A DNA stretch of 64,000 bases from Micromonospora cremea (lineage in GTDB: Bacteria; Actinomycetota; Actinomycetes; Mycobacteriales; Micromonosporaceae): contig NZ_FSQT01000002.1 of assembly GCF_900143515.1 (NCBI RefSeq), positions 2,667,501 through 2,731,500 of the forward strand, given 5' to 3'. Positions 44,829 through 53,854 of this stretch are shown one piece after another (the stretch's first letter is position 1; every line of letters starts with the position of its first letter). The position numbers and the translations under genes were made by a program. The notes beneath the pieces were generated by a model. The model was not told the origin of the DNA, made no database searches, and worked only from the letters and a program-made list of their open reading frames with translations.

Positions 44829-45713
44829 TCAGCTGGCGTCGGGCGCGGCGGCGAGCGCGGTGGGCAGCCCGGGGACCGGAACGTCCACCGCGAGCAGCGC
44901 GCCGTCCAGTGCTCCGGCCGGCGCGAGCCCGTGCCGGGCGGTGCCGATGAAGAGCCGGCGCAGGTCGGGGCCGCCCAGGCAGATGCCGGCCGGTTGGGTG
45001 GCCGGCAGCCGGATCTCGCGGTCCAGCGCGCCGTCCGGCCGGTAGCGGCGCACCGCCGATCCACCCCAGAGCGCGACCCAGAGGTGACCCGCCGCGTCGA
45101 CCGTCATCCCGTCCGGGCCGCCGTCGGTGGCGGCTAGCCGCAGGAACGGCTCCCGCCCGTGCAGGGCCCCCGTGTGCGGGTCGACGCTGAACCGGTCGAC
45201 CTCGCCGCGCGGCGAGTCGGCCAGGTACATGGTGGTGCCGGCGGCGTCGAACGCGGGGCCGTTCGGCACCGTCAGCCCGGTCACGGCCGGCACCGGCGCC
45301 GCGCCGGGAGCCAGCCGGTACAGCGTGCCCCCACCGGGTACCCCGGCGTACGTCATGCTGCCCGCCCAGAACCGGCCGTGCGGGTCGGCGACCGCGTCGT
45401 TCATCCGGGCCGGGTCGGGCCCGTCGGCGACCAGCTCGGCGACCGGCCGGGGGCCGCCGGTGGCGGGCAGCAGCGCGATGCCGGTCCCGGCGGCGGCCAG
45501 CCAGTCACCGGCGCTGCCGGCCACCGGGGCGACCGCGCCCAGTGGGACATCGAGTCGGCGCAGCTCCCGCAGCGGGCTTGGCCGGTCGCCGCCGGTCTCC
45601 AGCAGCCGCCCGGCCAGCAGGTCCACCAGGACCAGCCGGTCGTCCACCCAGCGCAGCCCCTCGCCCAGCTCCAGCCGGTCCGTGCTCCACGCGGTCGGTT
45701 CGGTCAGTTCCAT
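44829..45713 (-). CDS. SMP-30/gluconolactonase family protein
   Basis: A 294-residue six-bladed propeller. The metal-site residues are visible: Glu in LGEGLRWVDDRLVLVDL, Asn/Asp in RMNDAVADPHGRFWAGSM, Asn in GLTVPNGPAF and Asp in DGGPDGMTVDAAGHLWVALWGG. The set matches lactonases that open aldonolactones with Ca or Zn. Directly upstream on the same strand is the remnant of a PfkB-type (2-keto-3-deoxygluconate-kinase-like) gene, so the lactonase once belonged to a sugar-acid catabolic operon. It has no signal peptide and is cytosolic. Confidence 0.92.
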   Translation of the reverse strand: MELTEPTAWSTDRLELGEGLRWVDDRLVLVDLLAGRLLETGGDRPSPLRELRRLDVPLGAVAPVAGSAGDWLAAAGTGIALLPATGGPRPVAELVADGPDPARMNDAVADPHGRFWAGSMTYAGVPGGGTLYRLAPGAAPVPAVTGLTVPNGPAFDAAGTTMYLADSPRGEVDRFSVDPHTGALHGREPFLRLAATDGGPDGMTVDAAGHLWVALWGGSAVRRYRPDGALDREIRLPATQPAGICLGGPDLRRLFIGTARHGLAPAGALDGALLAVDVPVPGLPTALAAAPDAS

Positions 45714-45751
45714 CTCGCTCCTCCAACGATCGTTCCCGGCCGCCCCGGTGA

Positions 45752-46572
45752 TCAGCGCACGGTGCCGCCGGGCCCGTGGTCGAGCAGCGCCAGCTCCGCC
45801 CGGTCGGGCAGGCCCTCCCAGTCGCCCCGGGTGGCCACCGCGAACGCGCTGGTGGTGACCGCCCGGTCCAGCCGGGCCGGCGCGTCGGCCCCGTCCAGCC
45901 AACCGGAGAGCAGCCCGGCCACGAAGGCGTCACCGGCGCCGACGGTGTCCACCACCGGCACCGTGCGGGCGGGGCGGGGCGGTGCACCGTGCCGTGCGCG
46001 CTGTGGCTGGTTGCCCCGCCGGCGCCGTGTTTCACCACGACCTCGGTCACGCCGGCCGCCCGTAGCGCCGCGACCGGGTCGGCGGCGTCGGTCAGCAGGT
46101 CCTCGAGCAGCAGCGTGGCGGGGCTCAGCGCGGCCAGCACCGCGGCGACGGCCCGGAGCAGCCGGTGCCGTTCGGCCGCCGGGTCCGTCAACGGGGGTGG
46201 CGCGGCGGGCAGCACGTCGGCCAGTTCGGGCAGCAGCGGCGCCAGGGCGCCGGCCACCGGGCTGAGCCGGTCGGCACCCGCCCGGACGGCGTCCAGCAGC
46301 ACCCCGAGCGCGAAGGGTTCCGGTACGTCGTCGCACTCGCCGACCAGGTGGCGCTCCGGCAGTGCGGCGAGCAGTTCGGCGACCAGACGGCTCTTGCCGA
46401 TGCCGGGCTCACCCTCCAGCAGGACCACGCACGGCGGAGCCTCGACGAGCCGGCGCAGCAGTTCCAGCTCCGCCGCCCACCCGACGAACTCGACCGGACC
46501 GCGCAGGCGTGCGGGGCGGACGGGGGATGGACCCCCGCCGCCCCGCGTCTTGTCCTCGCCGCCGTCGATCAC
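45752..46572 (-). pseudogene. Chimeric remnant: LuxR-type AAA ATPase N-terminus joined to PfkB sugar-kinase C-terminus, frameshifted
   Basis: From ATG 46572 the frame encodes the start of a large STAND/LuxR-type regulator: FVGWAAELELLRRLVEAP, Walker A GEPGIGKSRL, up to the Walker B strand SPATLLLED (~residue 158, near 46100). There it changes to a sugar kinase: LLTDAADPVAALRAAGVTEVVVKHG, which belongs to the PfkB (KDG-kinase-like) family. About 120 nt later, in a C/G-rich run near 45972-45985, the frame is lost. The neighbouring frame continues with the kinase active-site motif VPVVDTVGAGDAFVAG and runs to the stop at 45752. So two genes were fused by a deletion, and the product was later frameshifted. 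Neither domain is complete, so it cannot be active. Confidence 0.85.
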
Positions 46573-46669
46573 CGTGGAGCGAGCAGATCACCCCCGCGGC
46601 GACCGGCGACCGGCCGGCGGACGGACGGTGACCCAGGTCACACGGCGGCCACGCCGGCCGGTGGCACCG

Positions 46670-49600
46670 TCAGGATTGGACGGTGATCGGCACGGTCTTG
46701 AGCGAGCCGTTGGCGTTGCGGAACTCCACCTGTCCGATGTAGCGCTTCCCCGGGGCGAGCCCGGGCCAGCGCAGCGTCAGGTTCGCCGTCGCGCCCGGCT
46801 GCACGCTGCGCTGCTTCGGGTCGATGGTGAGCCGGCCGGTGGAGGAGCCCGGCGCACCCGGCAGGTAGCTGGTGACGGTGTACACGTTGCCGTCCTGCCC
46901 GTCCGGCAGGTTCTCGGTGAACTCCTGCTCGACGACGAGGATGTAGTCACCGGCGCCTTGCGGCAGCGTCACCTTCGCGCCATCGCGACCGCTGACCGTG
47001 GCGGTGACGAACGTGCCGGCGGTGTCGTACACGTTGACGCTGAACTCCGTGCACTCCATCACCCCCTCCTCGTCCTCCCAGTCGATGTGCGAGCAGGTGG
47101 GCCGCTCCGACGTCACCCGCACCTGCGGGTTGACGGTGCCGGCGGGCACGTGCAGCGTCGTCCTGCTGATGGACGCGGGCAGTGGCACCGGCAGGTTGTT
47201 CGACGAGCTCCAGTCCCAGGACGGTCCGTCACCGTGCAGGGTGACGGTGTTGCTGGTGCCCGCGGTCAGGCCGGTGAGCTGCGAGACCAGCTGACCCTTG
47301 TAGCCGGCCTCGGCGGCGATCCGGATGCTGCCGGAGGTGCCGGTGCCGGTGATCGCGTCGGGAGCGATCAGGCCGGAGTTGTGCACGACCAGCGGGGTCC
47401 GTACCTGGTGCTTGAACTGGTCGCGCCAGGTCAGCGTGCCGTCGGCCCAGGTGTCGAACGGGCCGCCGGTGTTGGTGACCTCCACCGTGAAGCTGGCGGT
47501 CCGGCCGGGCCGGATCTGCATCCTGGCCGGGGTGACCTTCACCGAGTAGCCCGGCGGCGCCTGCACCGAGGAGGTGTAGGTGCTGGTCTTGTCACTGACG
47601 TTGGTGACGGTCCGGGTGACCGTCTGCTTGCCGACCATCCGACCCAGCGAGATCGACGGGTAGTTCAGTTGGGCGGTGTCGATCGCACCGATGGTGTCGC
47701 AGCCCTCCAGGTCGCTCAGCCCGTAGTCACCGCCGCGGTCGGCGGAAACCCCGCACAGGTACCGGATCCAGTCCTGCGCGTTGGAGTCGTAGACCAGGCC
47801 GGGGTCGAAGGCGCCGCCCGGGTGCACCTGGCCGGCCCCGTAGTTGAGCGGGGTGGCGTCGTAGGTGCGGATCTTGATCGGGTTGCCCTTGTCGGTCTTG
47901 TCCACGGTGCTGGTCATCAACGCTGAGCGGACCGCCGCCGGCGACCAGCCAGGGTGCTTGGCCAGCACCAGGGCCGCGATGCCGGCGATGTGCGGCGCCG
48001 CCATGGACGTACCCGACTCCAGCGCGAAGTCGTTCCCACCGATGGACGGCGAGAACGCCGCCGCGATGTCCTGGCCGGGCGCGCTGATGTCCGGCTTGAG
48101 CAGGTCACTGCCGTTGAGGCCGGACGGGCCCGCCGAGGAGAACGCGGCGACCGAGGGACCTTCGACGATCTCCAGCTTGCTTCCCGAGATGCTCGCCGTG
48201 GCCTTGCCGGTGGCGATGTACGCGGTGACCGCGGCTGCGTCGATCTCGTTGATATGCACGGTCGGCACGGTCTGCACGTCGGCGTTCAAGCTGTTCAGCG
48301 AGTCGTTGTACAGCACCATGCCGACTCCGCCGGCCTGCGCCACCGCGATGCTCTTGTCGGTACGCGGGATCTCGCCGCGCAGGCAGAGCACGATCGCGCC
48401 CTTGACCTTGGCCGGGTCCAGCTCGTCGTCGGCGCAGAGTTCGGCGCCGTAGGTGTCGTTCGGGTCGAGGGAGCTCTCCTTGGCGGAGACCAGCCGCACC
48501 GGCCCGACACCACTCTCGCCCATGCCCACCCCGGCGATGGTGGTGCCGTTGCCGAGGGTGAGCGTCCGGGTGTGCTGCCGGTCGGTGGTGCTCGCGGCCA
48601 CCGTGGTCACCCAGGGGGTCGAGTTGTCGACGGTGTTGGCGTACGGGCCGGCGTTGCCGGCGGCGGCGGACACGAACACCCCGGCGGCGGCGGCGTTGTA
48701 GAACGCCGCGTCGATCGCGCTGAACCGCTCGGTGTCGTCGCCGATCGAATAGTTGATCACGTCGACGCCGTCGGCGACCGCGTCGTCGATGGCGTGCACG
48801 ATGTCGATGTCGGTACCGGTCGCCGAGCCGGCGCCGTCGTCGTAGAGCGCCTTGTAGATCGCCAGCCGGGCGGCCGGCGCCATGCCGGAGATCATGCCCA
48901 GGTCCTGGGTGCCCGACTTCGCCGGCACGCCGTGGATGCCGGCCGCGGTGCTGACCGTGTGGGTGCCGTGGCCGTTGCGGTCGCGGGGCGAGGAGAAGTC
49001 GTCCGGGAAGGCGTCGGGGATGCCGCTGTCGTTGTACCAGCGGGCTCCGATCACCTTGTTGTTGCAGCTGACCGGCGCCTCGATGCCGACGTCGCAGGTG
49101 CCCTTCCACTTGGCGTCGATGGCGGCCTGGTCCGGCCGGGGCGTGGGCAGCGGCGCGAAGCTGGCGCTCTCCGGCCAGTAGCCGCTGTCGATGACGCCGA
49201 CGATCATGCCTTCGCCCGCGCGGGAGTCCCCGCCGAACTCCTGGTTCCACACCCCGCCCGTGCCGGTCAGGCCCAGGTAGTCGGGGGTGTGCGAGGTGGT
49301 CGCGTGCACCTTGTGGCTCTCGTACACCGCCCGTACGCCGCGGGTGGCGCGCAGCCGGGCTGCCTGCGGCCCGGTGAGGTCGGCGGCGAAGCCGTTGAAC
49401 GCGGTCTCCAGGTCACCCGGGTGCGGTCGGCCGGCACGCCGACGCCCTCCAGCACGGCCTTGCGCTTCTGGCGCAGGTGCTCCCGGTACGCGGTGGCGCT
49501 GCCGGAGGTCCGGTTCAGCTTGCCGCCGGGGGTCGGCTTGGTGGCGGCGATCCCGGGACGCCGCCGGTGTAGGTCGCCAGCGGTTCCTCGGAGAGTTGAA

Positions 49601-49751
49601 CGAGGTAGCGGGCGGTCGGTCCGCTGCTGGCCGGGGCGGCGGTGGCCCCCGCCGGTAGGGTCGTCAGGCCAGCCGCGGCCAGCGCGACGGCGGCCAGCAT
49701 GCTGACCCCGCGCCTGGTCCGTCCGGGCCGATGTGCGTTCGGTTGTGGCAC
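46670..49751 (-). pseudogene. Secreted S8 subtilase with I9 propeptide and PA domain, interrupted by two single-base frameshifts
   Basis: The GTG at 49751 (GGAGG upstream) starts a signal peptide ([20 protein letters not shown]), followed by the inhibitor I9 strand TARYLVQLSEEPLATYTGG. At 49551/49552 one base is missing; the frame resumes with IAATKPTPGGKLNRTSG and AVLEGVGVPADRTRV. At 49414/49415 a second base is missing, after which LETAFNGFAADLTGPQAARL leads into the protease. The catalytic Asp (GVIDSGY), His (NGHGTHT) and Ser (SGTSMAAPHIAG) are all intact. A protease-associated domain (AIVLCLRGEIPR) and two Fn3-like C-terminal regions follow. With both bases restored the protein would be ~1027 residues. 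Inserting a C at each site repairs it, so either recent inactivation or sequencing errors explain it. Confidence 0.85.
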
Positions 49752-49997
49752 GTCGTTGCCTCCACGTTCGGTGCCGGCCGCCACGACTGATGACGGTGGC
49801 CGAAACCTAGGAGCGGCATCGATCGTCGAGAAGTGCCCGTAACCTGCCGGAAACCTTGGAAACAAGCTCGTAACGTCACGGGTACTTTGCGCGTCATTTT
49901 GGGCCCATGGCCCGGGCTGAACCACCCGCCGCCACGCGGGCTCCCCGCTAGCGTCGGACCGGATGGTGACGCGGCAGGGCCGACGGGAGGGGCGGCT

Positions 49998-51173
49998 GTG
50001 AAGGCACTGGTGTGGCGGGGCGCCAACGAACTGGCGGTGACCCAGGTGCCGGAACCGCAGCTGCGCAACGAGCAGGACGCGATCATCCAGGTGCGCAAGA
50101 CGGTGACCTGCGGCTCCGACCTGCACCTGCTGGGCGGCTACGTCCCCTCCATGGAGCGCGGCGACGTCCTCGGCCACGAGTTCCTGGGCGAGGTGGTCGA
50201 AGTCGGCCCCCAGGTGCGTAGGCACAGGGTGGGCGACCGGGTGGTGGTCTGCTCGTTCATCTCCTGCGGTCGCTGTTGGTACTGCCAGCAGCAGCAGTTC
50301 TCGTTGTGCGACAACGGCACCACCAACCTGGCGGTCACCGAGAGCGCCTGGGGTCTCGCACCCGGCGGCTGCTACGGCTCCTCGCACGCCCTCGGCGGCT
50401 TCGCGGGGAGTCACGCGGAGTACATCCGCGTCCCCTACGCCGACCAGGGGGCGTTTTCCGTCCCGGACGGGGTGAGCGACGCGCGTGCGCTGTTCGCCTC
50501 CGACGCCGCCCCGACCGGGTGGATGGGCGCCGACCTGGGCGGCGTGCGGCCCGGTGACGTGGTGGCGGTGTGGGGCGCCGGCGGGGTGGGCCAGATGGCG
50601 GCGCGGGCAGCGATGTTGCTGGGCGCCGAGCGCGTGATCGTGATCGACCGTCTGGACGACCGGCTACGGATGGCGGAGACGCACCTGGGGGTGGAGACCC
50701 TCAACGACCAGAGCCACGATGTGGGCGGCGAACTGCTGGAACGCAGCGGCGGGCGCGGGCCGGACGTGTGCATCGAGGCGGTCGGGATGGAGTCGCACAG
50801 CACCGGCCCGCAGTCCTGGTACGACCAGATCAGGCAGCAGTTGCGGCTGGAACCGGACCGACCGGTAGCCGCCCGGGACGCTATCCACCACTGCCGCAAG
50901 GGTGGCAGCGTGTTCCTGCTCGGCGTCTACGCCGGTCTGGTGGACAAGTTTCCGCTCGGCGCGGTGATGAGCAAGGGCCTCACGCTGCGCGGCGCCCAGC
51001 AGCACGGCCACCGGTACATCCCGATGTTGCTCGAACGGATGGCGCGCGACGAACTGGTCACCGAGCACCTGGCGACCCACACCATGCCGCTCGACCAGGC
51101 TCCGCAGGGCTACGACATGTTCAAGGACAGGACCGACGGTTGCGTACGGGCCGTCTTCGAACCCGCCGGATGA
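49998..51173 (+). CDS. Zinc-dependent alcohol dehydrogenase (medium-chain, glutathione-independent FDH-like)
   Basis: A 391-residue MDR enzyme; GTG 49998 behind GGGAGGGG. Catalytic zinc ligands are Cys38 (TVTCGSDLHLLGG) and His-Glu in GHEFLGEVVEVG. The structural zinc Cys cluster is CGRCWYCQQQQFSLCD. The Rossmann motif is VWGAGGVGQMAARAA with the acidic NAD specificity residue in VIDRLDDR. The extra loop with NLAVTESAWG and GCYGSSHALGG, and the C-terminal CRKGGSVFLLGVY, resemble the formaldehyde-dismutase/FDH-like branch. Substrate is not certain. It is convergent with, and 9 bp from, a HxlR regulator gene. Confidence 0.93.
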   Translation: MKALVWRGANELAVTQVPEPQLRNEQDAIIQVRKTVTCGSDLHLLGGYVPSMERGDVLGHEFLGEVVEVGPQVRRHRVGDRVVVCSFISCGRCWYCQQQQFSLCDNGTTNLAVTESAWGLAPGGCYGSSHALGGFAGSHAEYIRVPYADQGAFSVPDGVSDARALFASDAAPTGWMGADLGGVRPGDVVAVWGAGGVGQMAARAAMLLGAERVIVIDRLDDRLRMAETHLGVETLNDQSHDVGGELLERSGGRGPDVCIEAVGMESHSTGPQSWYDQIRQQLRLEPDRPVAARDAIHHCRKGGSVFLLGVYAGLVDKFPLGAVMSKGLTLRGAQQHGHRYIPMLLERMARDELVTEHLATHTMPLDQAPQGYDMFKDRTDGCVRAVFEPAG

Positions 51174-51182
51174 CGCCTGCGG

Positions 51183-51662
51183 TCACCCGAGCCGGATCAG
51201 GCCCGGCCCGGCGACGATGTCCGTTTCGTTCTCCTTGACGTCGTGGCCGGCTGCGCAGCGGAGCACCGCGCGGACCGGCTCGCCGCAGCCGTGGTGGGTG
51301 ACGAGGAGGCCGGGGCCGGTGTCGTCGGCGGCCCAGGTGTCGCCCCAGTTGCGCAGGGCGGTGACCACGGGCAGCAATTCGCGTCCCTTGGGGGTGAGCT
51401 GGTACTCGTGGCGGGTGCGCTGCCCCGGCTCCCGGTAGGGGATCCGTTCGAGCAGGCCGGCGGCGACCAGCTCCTTGAGCCGGGCGGCCATGGCGGGCTC
51501 GCCGACCCCGACCCGACGGACGAAGTCGTCGAAACGGCGCGTACCGAGCAATGCCTCACGCATGATCAGCATGGTCGATCTGCTGCCGACGATGTCCATC
51601 GCGCGGGCGACCGAGCAGTTCGCCATCGACCAGGAGTCGCGGTCGTCACGTAGATCCGCCAT
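51183..51662 (-). CDS. HxlR-family transcriptional regulator
   Basis: A 159-residue protein with the HxlR winged helix: CSVARAMDIVGSRSTMLIMREALLGTRRFDDFVRRVG, GEPAMAARLKELVAAGLLERIPY and RHEYQLTPKGRELLPVV. The Cys near the N-terminus (MANCSVARA) is the residue that often serves as the electrophile or redox sensor in HxlR proteins. It is divergent from the multidrug exporter gene across 178 bp, so it very likely represses that exporter. HxlR/HypR-type regulators respond to aldehydes and disulfide stress. A short C-terminal extension (~120-159) has further Cys residues (HHGCGEP, LRCAAG). Confidence 0.92.
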   Translation of the reverse strand: MADLRDDRDSWSMANCSVARAMDIVGSRSTMLIMREALLGTRRFDDFVRRVGVGEPAMAARLKELVAAGLLERIPYREPGQRTRHEYQLTPKGRELLPVVTALRNWGDTWAADDTGPGLLVTHHGCGEPVRAVLRCAAGHDVKENETDIVAGPGLIRLG

Positions 51663-51696
51663 GCCACCAGGGTACGGCCTGACTTGCGCGAACGCT

Positions 51697-51712
51697 AGTC
51701 AGGTGCTTGACT
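51697..51712. promoter_or_regulatory. Candidate HxlR operator in the exporter promoter
   Basis: AGTCA at 51697-51701 and TGACT at 51708-51712 form an inverted repeat with a 6-nt spacer in the divergent region between hxlR and the exporter gene. Another TGACT copy lies near 51679. It is a plausible dimer site but the arms are short. Confidence 0.45.
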
Positions 51713-51840
51713 GGGCTGCTGCTGGCTTCGTTATGCGAAAGTCAGCCGTGCCAGCCGGCGCTGCCCTGATCGGCGCCGTCCGCCTCTGCGCGTCGCCGCC
51801 GACTCCGGCACCTGCGCGGATCGAACCCCTAGGACGCCTC

Positions 51841-53418
51841 GTGACCGACCAGCGCACCACGGCCCCGATCGGACCAGCACGCCCGCGTCACGCGGGCGCA
51901 CCCGCGTCGGCCACCACCGCGCGCCCATCCGCTCGCGGCTCCCGCGCGGTGACCCTGATCGCCATGTGCCTGGGCGCGATGATCACGTTCCTCCAGATCA
52001 CCGCGACCGTGTCCGCCCTGACCACCATCCAGCGGGACCTGGGCGTCGACCCGACCACCGTGATCTGGATTCCCAGCGCCTACACCCTGGTGGTGGCGAG
52101 CCTGGTGCTGTCCGCCGCGACGTTGGGAAACCGGTACGGGCGCAAGCGGATGTTCGCTGCCGGCGTCGTCGCCATGATCGTTGGTGGCGCTGTCGTCGCC
52201 GAGGCCCCGACGGCGGCCTGGGTGATCGCCGGGCAGTTGGTGGCGGGCCTCGGCGGAGCCCTGATCCTGCCGAACAGCCTGGCGATCCTCGGCGCGACCT
52301 TCACCGACCCGCACCGACGCACCGAGGTCATCACCGCCTGGTCGGCCGCCTCCGGCATCGGCCTGGCGGTCGGCCCGCTGATCGCGGGCACCCTGCTGCG
52401 GCACTTCCACTGGCACAGCGTCTTCCTGTCGACGATCGTGCTGGGCGTGGTCACCCTCGTCGTGGCCGCGGTCGGGGTGGCCGAGTCCCGGCAGGCCGCT
52501 GGCCGCCTGGACGTGTCCGGCCTGCTGCTCGGCACCATCGCCATCGCCGCCGCCGTCTACGCCATGATCAGGGGCGGTCGGGACGGCTACACCAGCCCGG
52601 TCGTGGCGACGACCTGGATCGTCTCCGCCGCCGCGCTGGTCGGATTCGTGCTGGTCGAGCTGCGCACCAGCGCGCCGATGCTCGACGTACGGCTGTTCCG
52701 GTCCGCGTCGTTCAGCGCCGTCATGGTCGTTGCCGCTGTGTCGCTGTTCGGCTTCACCGGCGTGGCGATCCTGCTCGTCCTGTTCCACGAACGTGCCCAG
52801 GCGCTCAGCCCGCTGGACACCGGCTGGCGGATGCTGGTGCTCTTCGGTGTCTACGCGGTCGTCGCCTTCGCCGCCGGGCGGACGATCCGCCGCACCGGGT
52901 TCAAGACCCCCCTCACCGCTGGCCTCGTCCTCGGTGCCCTGGCCAGTTTCGGTCTGGCCGCCCAGGGCCCGGCCACCCCGTTCGAGCACCGCTGGCCGCT
53001 GCTGGCGCTGTTCGGCGCCGCCAGCGCCCTGGTGGTTGCCCCGGCGACCGCGGCGGCGCTGGCCAGCGTTGCGCCCGCCCAGGCGGGCATGGCTTCCGGC
53101 GCGGTCAACGCCGCTCGCCAGGTCGGCTCGGTGCTCGGTTCGTCCCTGCTGGGCACGCTGCTCACCACCACGATGCTGGCCGACCTGCCCCATCGGCTCG
53201 CCGCTCACCAGGTGGGCGAGCCCACCCGGACGGCCGTGCAGTCGGCGGTGGTCGGCGGCGCCACCGGTGACCAGACGCTGCCCGACCCGGTCCGGTCAGC
53301 GCTCGCCGAGGCCCTGACCGCCGGCGTGCAGGCCGGGCTACGGGTCAACGGCATCGTCTTCCTCGCGACCGCCGTGCTGGCCCTCGCCCTCGTCCGGAAC
53401 CGGCCGCACCAGCACTAG
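51841..53418 (+). CDS. DHA2-family MFS multidrug exporter (EmrB/QacA-like)
   Basis: A 525-residue transporter; GTG 51841 with AGGA upstream. A cytoplasmic Ala/Arg-rich N-terminus of ~35 residues precedes 14 predicted transmembrane helices, the number typical of DHA2. Motif A is present as GNRYGRKRMFAAG between helices 2 and 3, and motif C-like glycines occur in helix 5 (SAASGIGLAVGPLIAGTLL). Such pumps use the proton gradient to expel drugs, dyes or bile salts. It is divergent from a HxlR gene, which should be its regulator. The substrate is unknown. Confidence 0.92.
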   Translation: MTDQRTTAPIGPARPRHAGAPASATTARPSARGSRAVTLIAMCLGAMITFLQITATVSALTTIQRDLGVDPTTVIWIPSAYTLVVASLVLSAATLGNRYGRKRMFAAGVVAMIVGGAVVAEAPTAAWVIAGQLVAGLGGALILPNSLAILGATFTDPHRRTEVITAWSAASGIGLAVGPLIAGTLLRHFHWHSVFLSTIVLGVVTLVVAAVGVAESRQAAGRLDVSGLLLGTIAIAAAVYAMIRGGRDGYTSPVVATTWIVSAAALVGFVLVELRTSAPMLDVRLFRSASFSAVMVVAAVSLFGFTGVAILLVLFHERAQALSPLDTGWRMLVLFGVYAVVAFAAGRTIRRTGFKTPLTAGLVLGALASFGLAAQGPATPFEHRWPLLALFGAASALVVAPATAAALASVAPAQAGMASGAVNAARQVGSVLGSSLLGTLLTTTMLADLPHRLAAHQVGEPTRTAVQSAVVGGATGDQTLPDPVRSALAEALTAGVQAGLRVNGIVFLATAVLALALVRNRPHQH

Positions 53419-53591
53419 CCGGCGCGGGGGGCCGCCTGGGTCGGGATGTGCTCGTAGCGCTTACGCATGATCTCGCTGGCGGCCGGGCCGGCGGCGAAGA
53501 CGAAGTCGCTGTCGTCGAGCGGACGCCCGGTGCTCCGGTCGACGATGACCGGATCGGCCTCCACGCCGGTGTTCCGGTCGACCAGGATCAT
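53415..53591 (-). CDS. Short conserved-looking ORF, probable gene remnant (minus strand)
   Basis: From ATG 53591 to a TAG that overlaps the exporter stop, 58 residues: MILVDRNTGVEADPVIVDRS, then a segment with DDSDFVFAAGPAASEIMRKRYEH. Upstream, the same frame continues with RLDPSER and then degrades into sequence shared with the plus-strand ORF. The third-position GC and amino-acid composition look coding, and the text reads like the C-terminal part of a larger protein. I do not know the family. It may be a complete small gene or a remnant left by a rearrangement. Confidence 0.45.
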   Translation of the reverse strand: MILVDRNTGVEADPVIVDRSTGRPLDDSDFVFAAGPAASEIMRKRYEHIPTQAAPRAG

Positions 53592-53626
53592 GCTGCGTTC
53601 ACTCGGGTCCAGGCGGGAGTTGCGAG

Positions 53627-53794
53627 GTGCCGCTGGTGTCGTACGAGATCACCGACGTCGACGGCACTCCCACCGGCACCATCGTGACCACGACGATCAC
53701 CGGTGACTTCCCCGGCAGCCCGTTCGCCGGGCTCAGGTACCGCTTCAGTGACTACGACGACAGCGCGATCCGGGTCCTACGCATCGCGCCCTGA
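53627..53794 (+). CDS. Short ORF, probable C-terminal gene remnant (plus strand)
   Basis: GTG 53627 has GGGAG seven bases upstream and encodes 55 residues ending LRYRFSDYDDSAIRVLRIAP. It begins VPLVSYEITDVDGTPTGTIV. Composition and codon use look coding, with beta-strand character, but no full domain is present. It lies head-to-head with the minus-strand remnant, between the exporter and the LtrA gene. It could be the tail of a deleted gene. No function can be given. Confidence 0.4.
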   Translation: MPLVSYEITDVDGTPTGTIVTTTITGDFPGSPFAGLRYRFSDYDDSAIRVLRIAP

Positions 53795-53854
53795 CGACCT
53801 CTCGGCGGTCTGCGCCGGAGGTTCGTCGGTCTGGCCCCGAGGAGGCTGTCGCCC

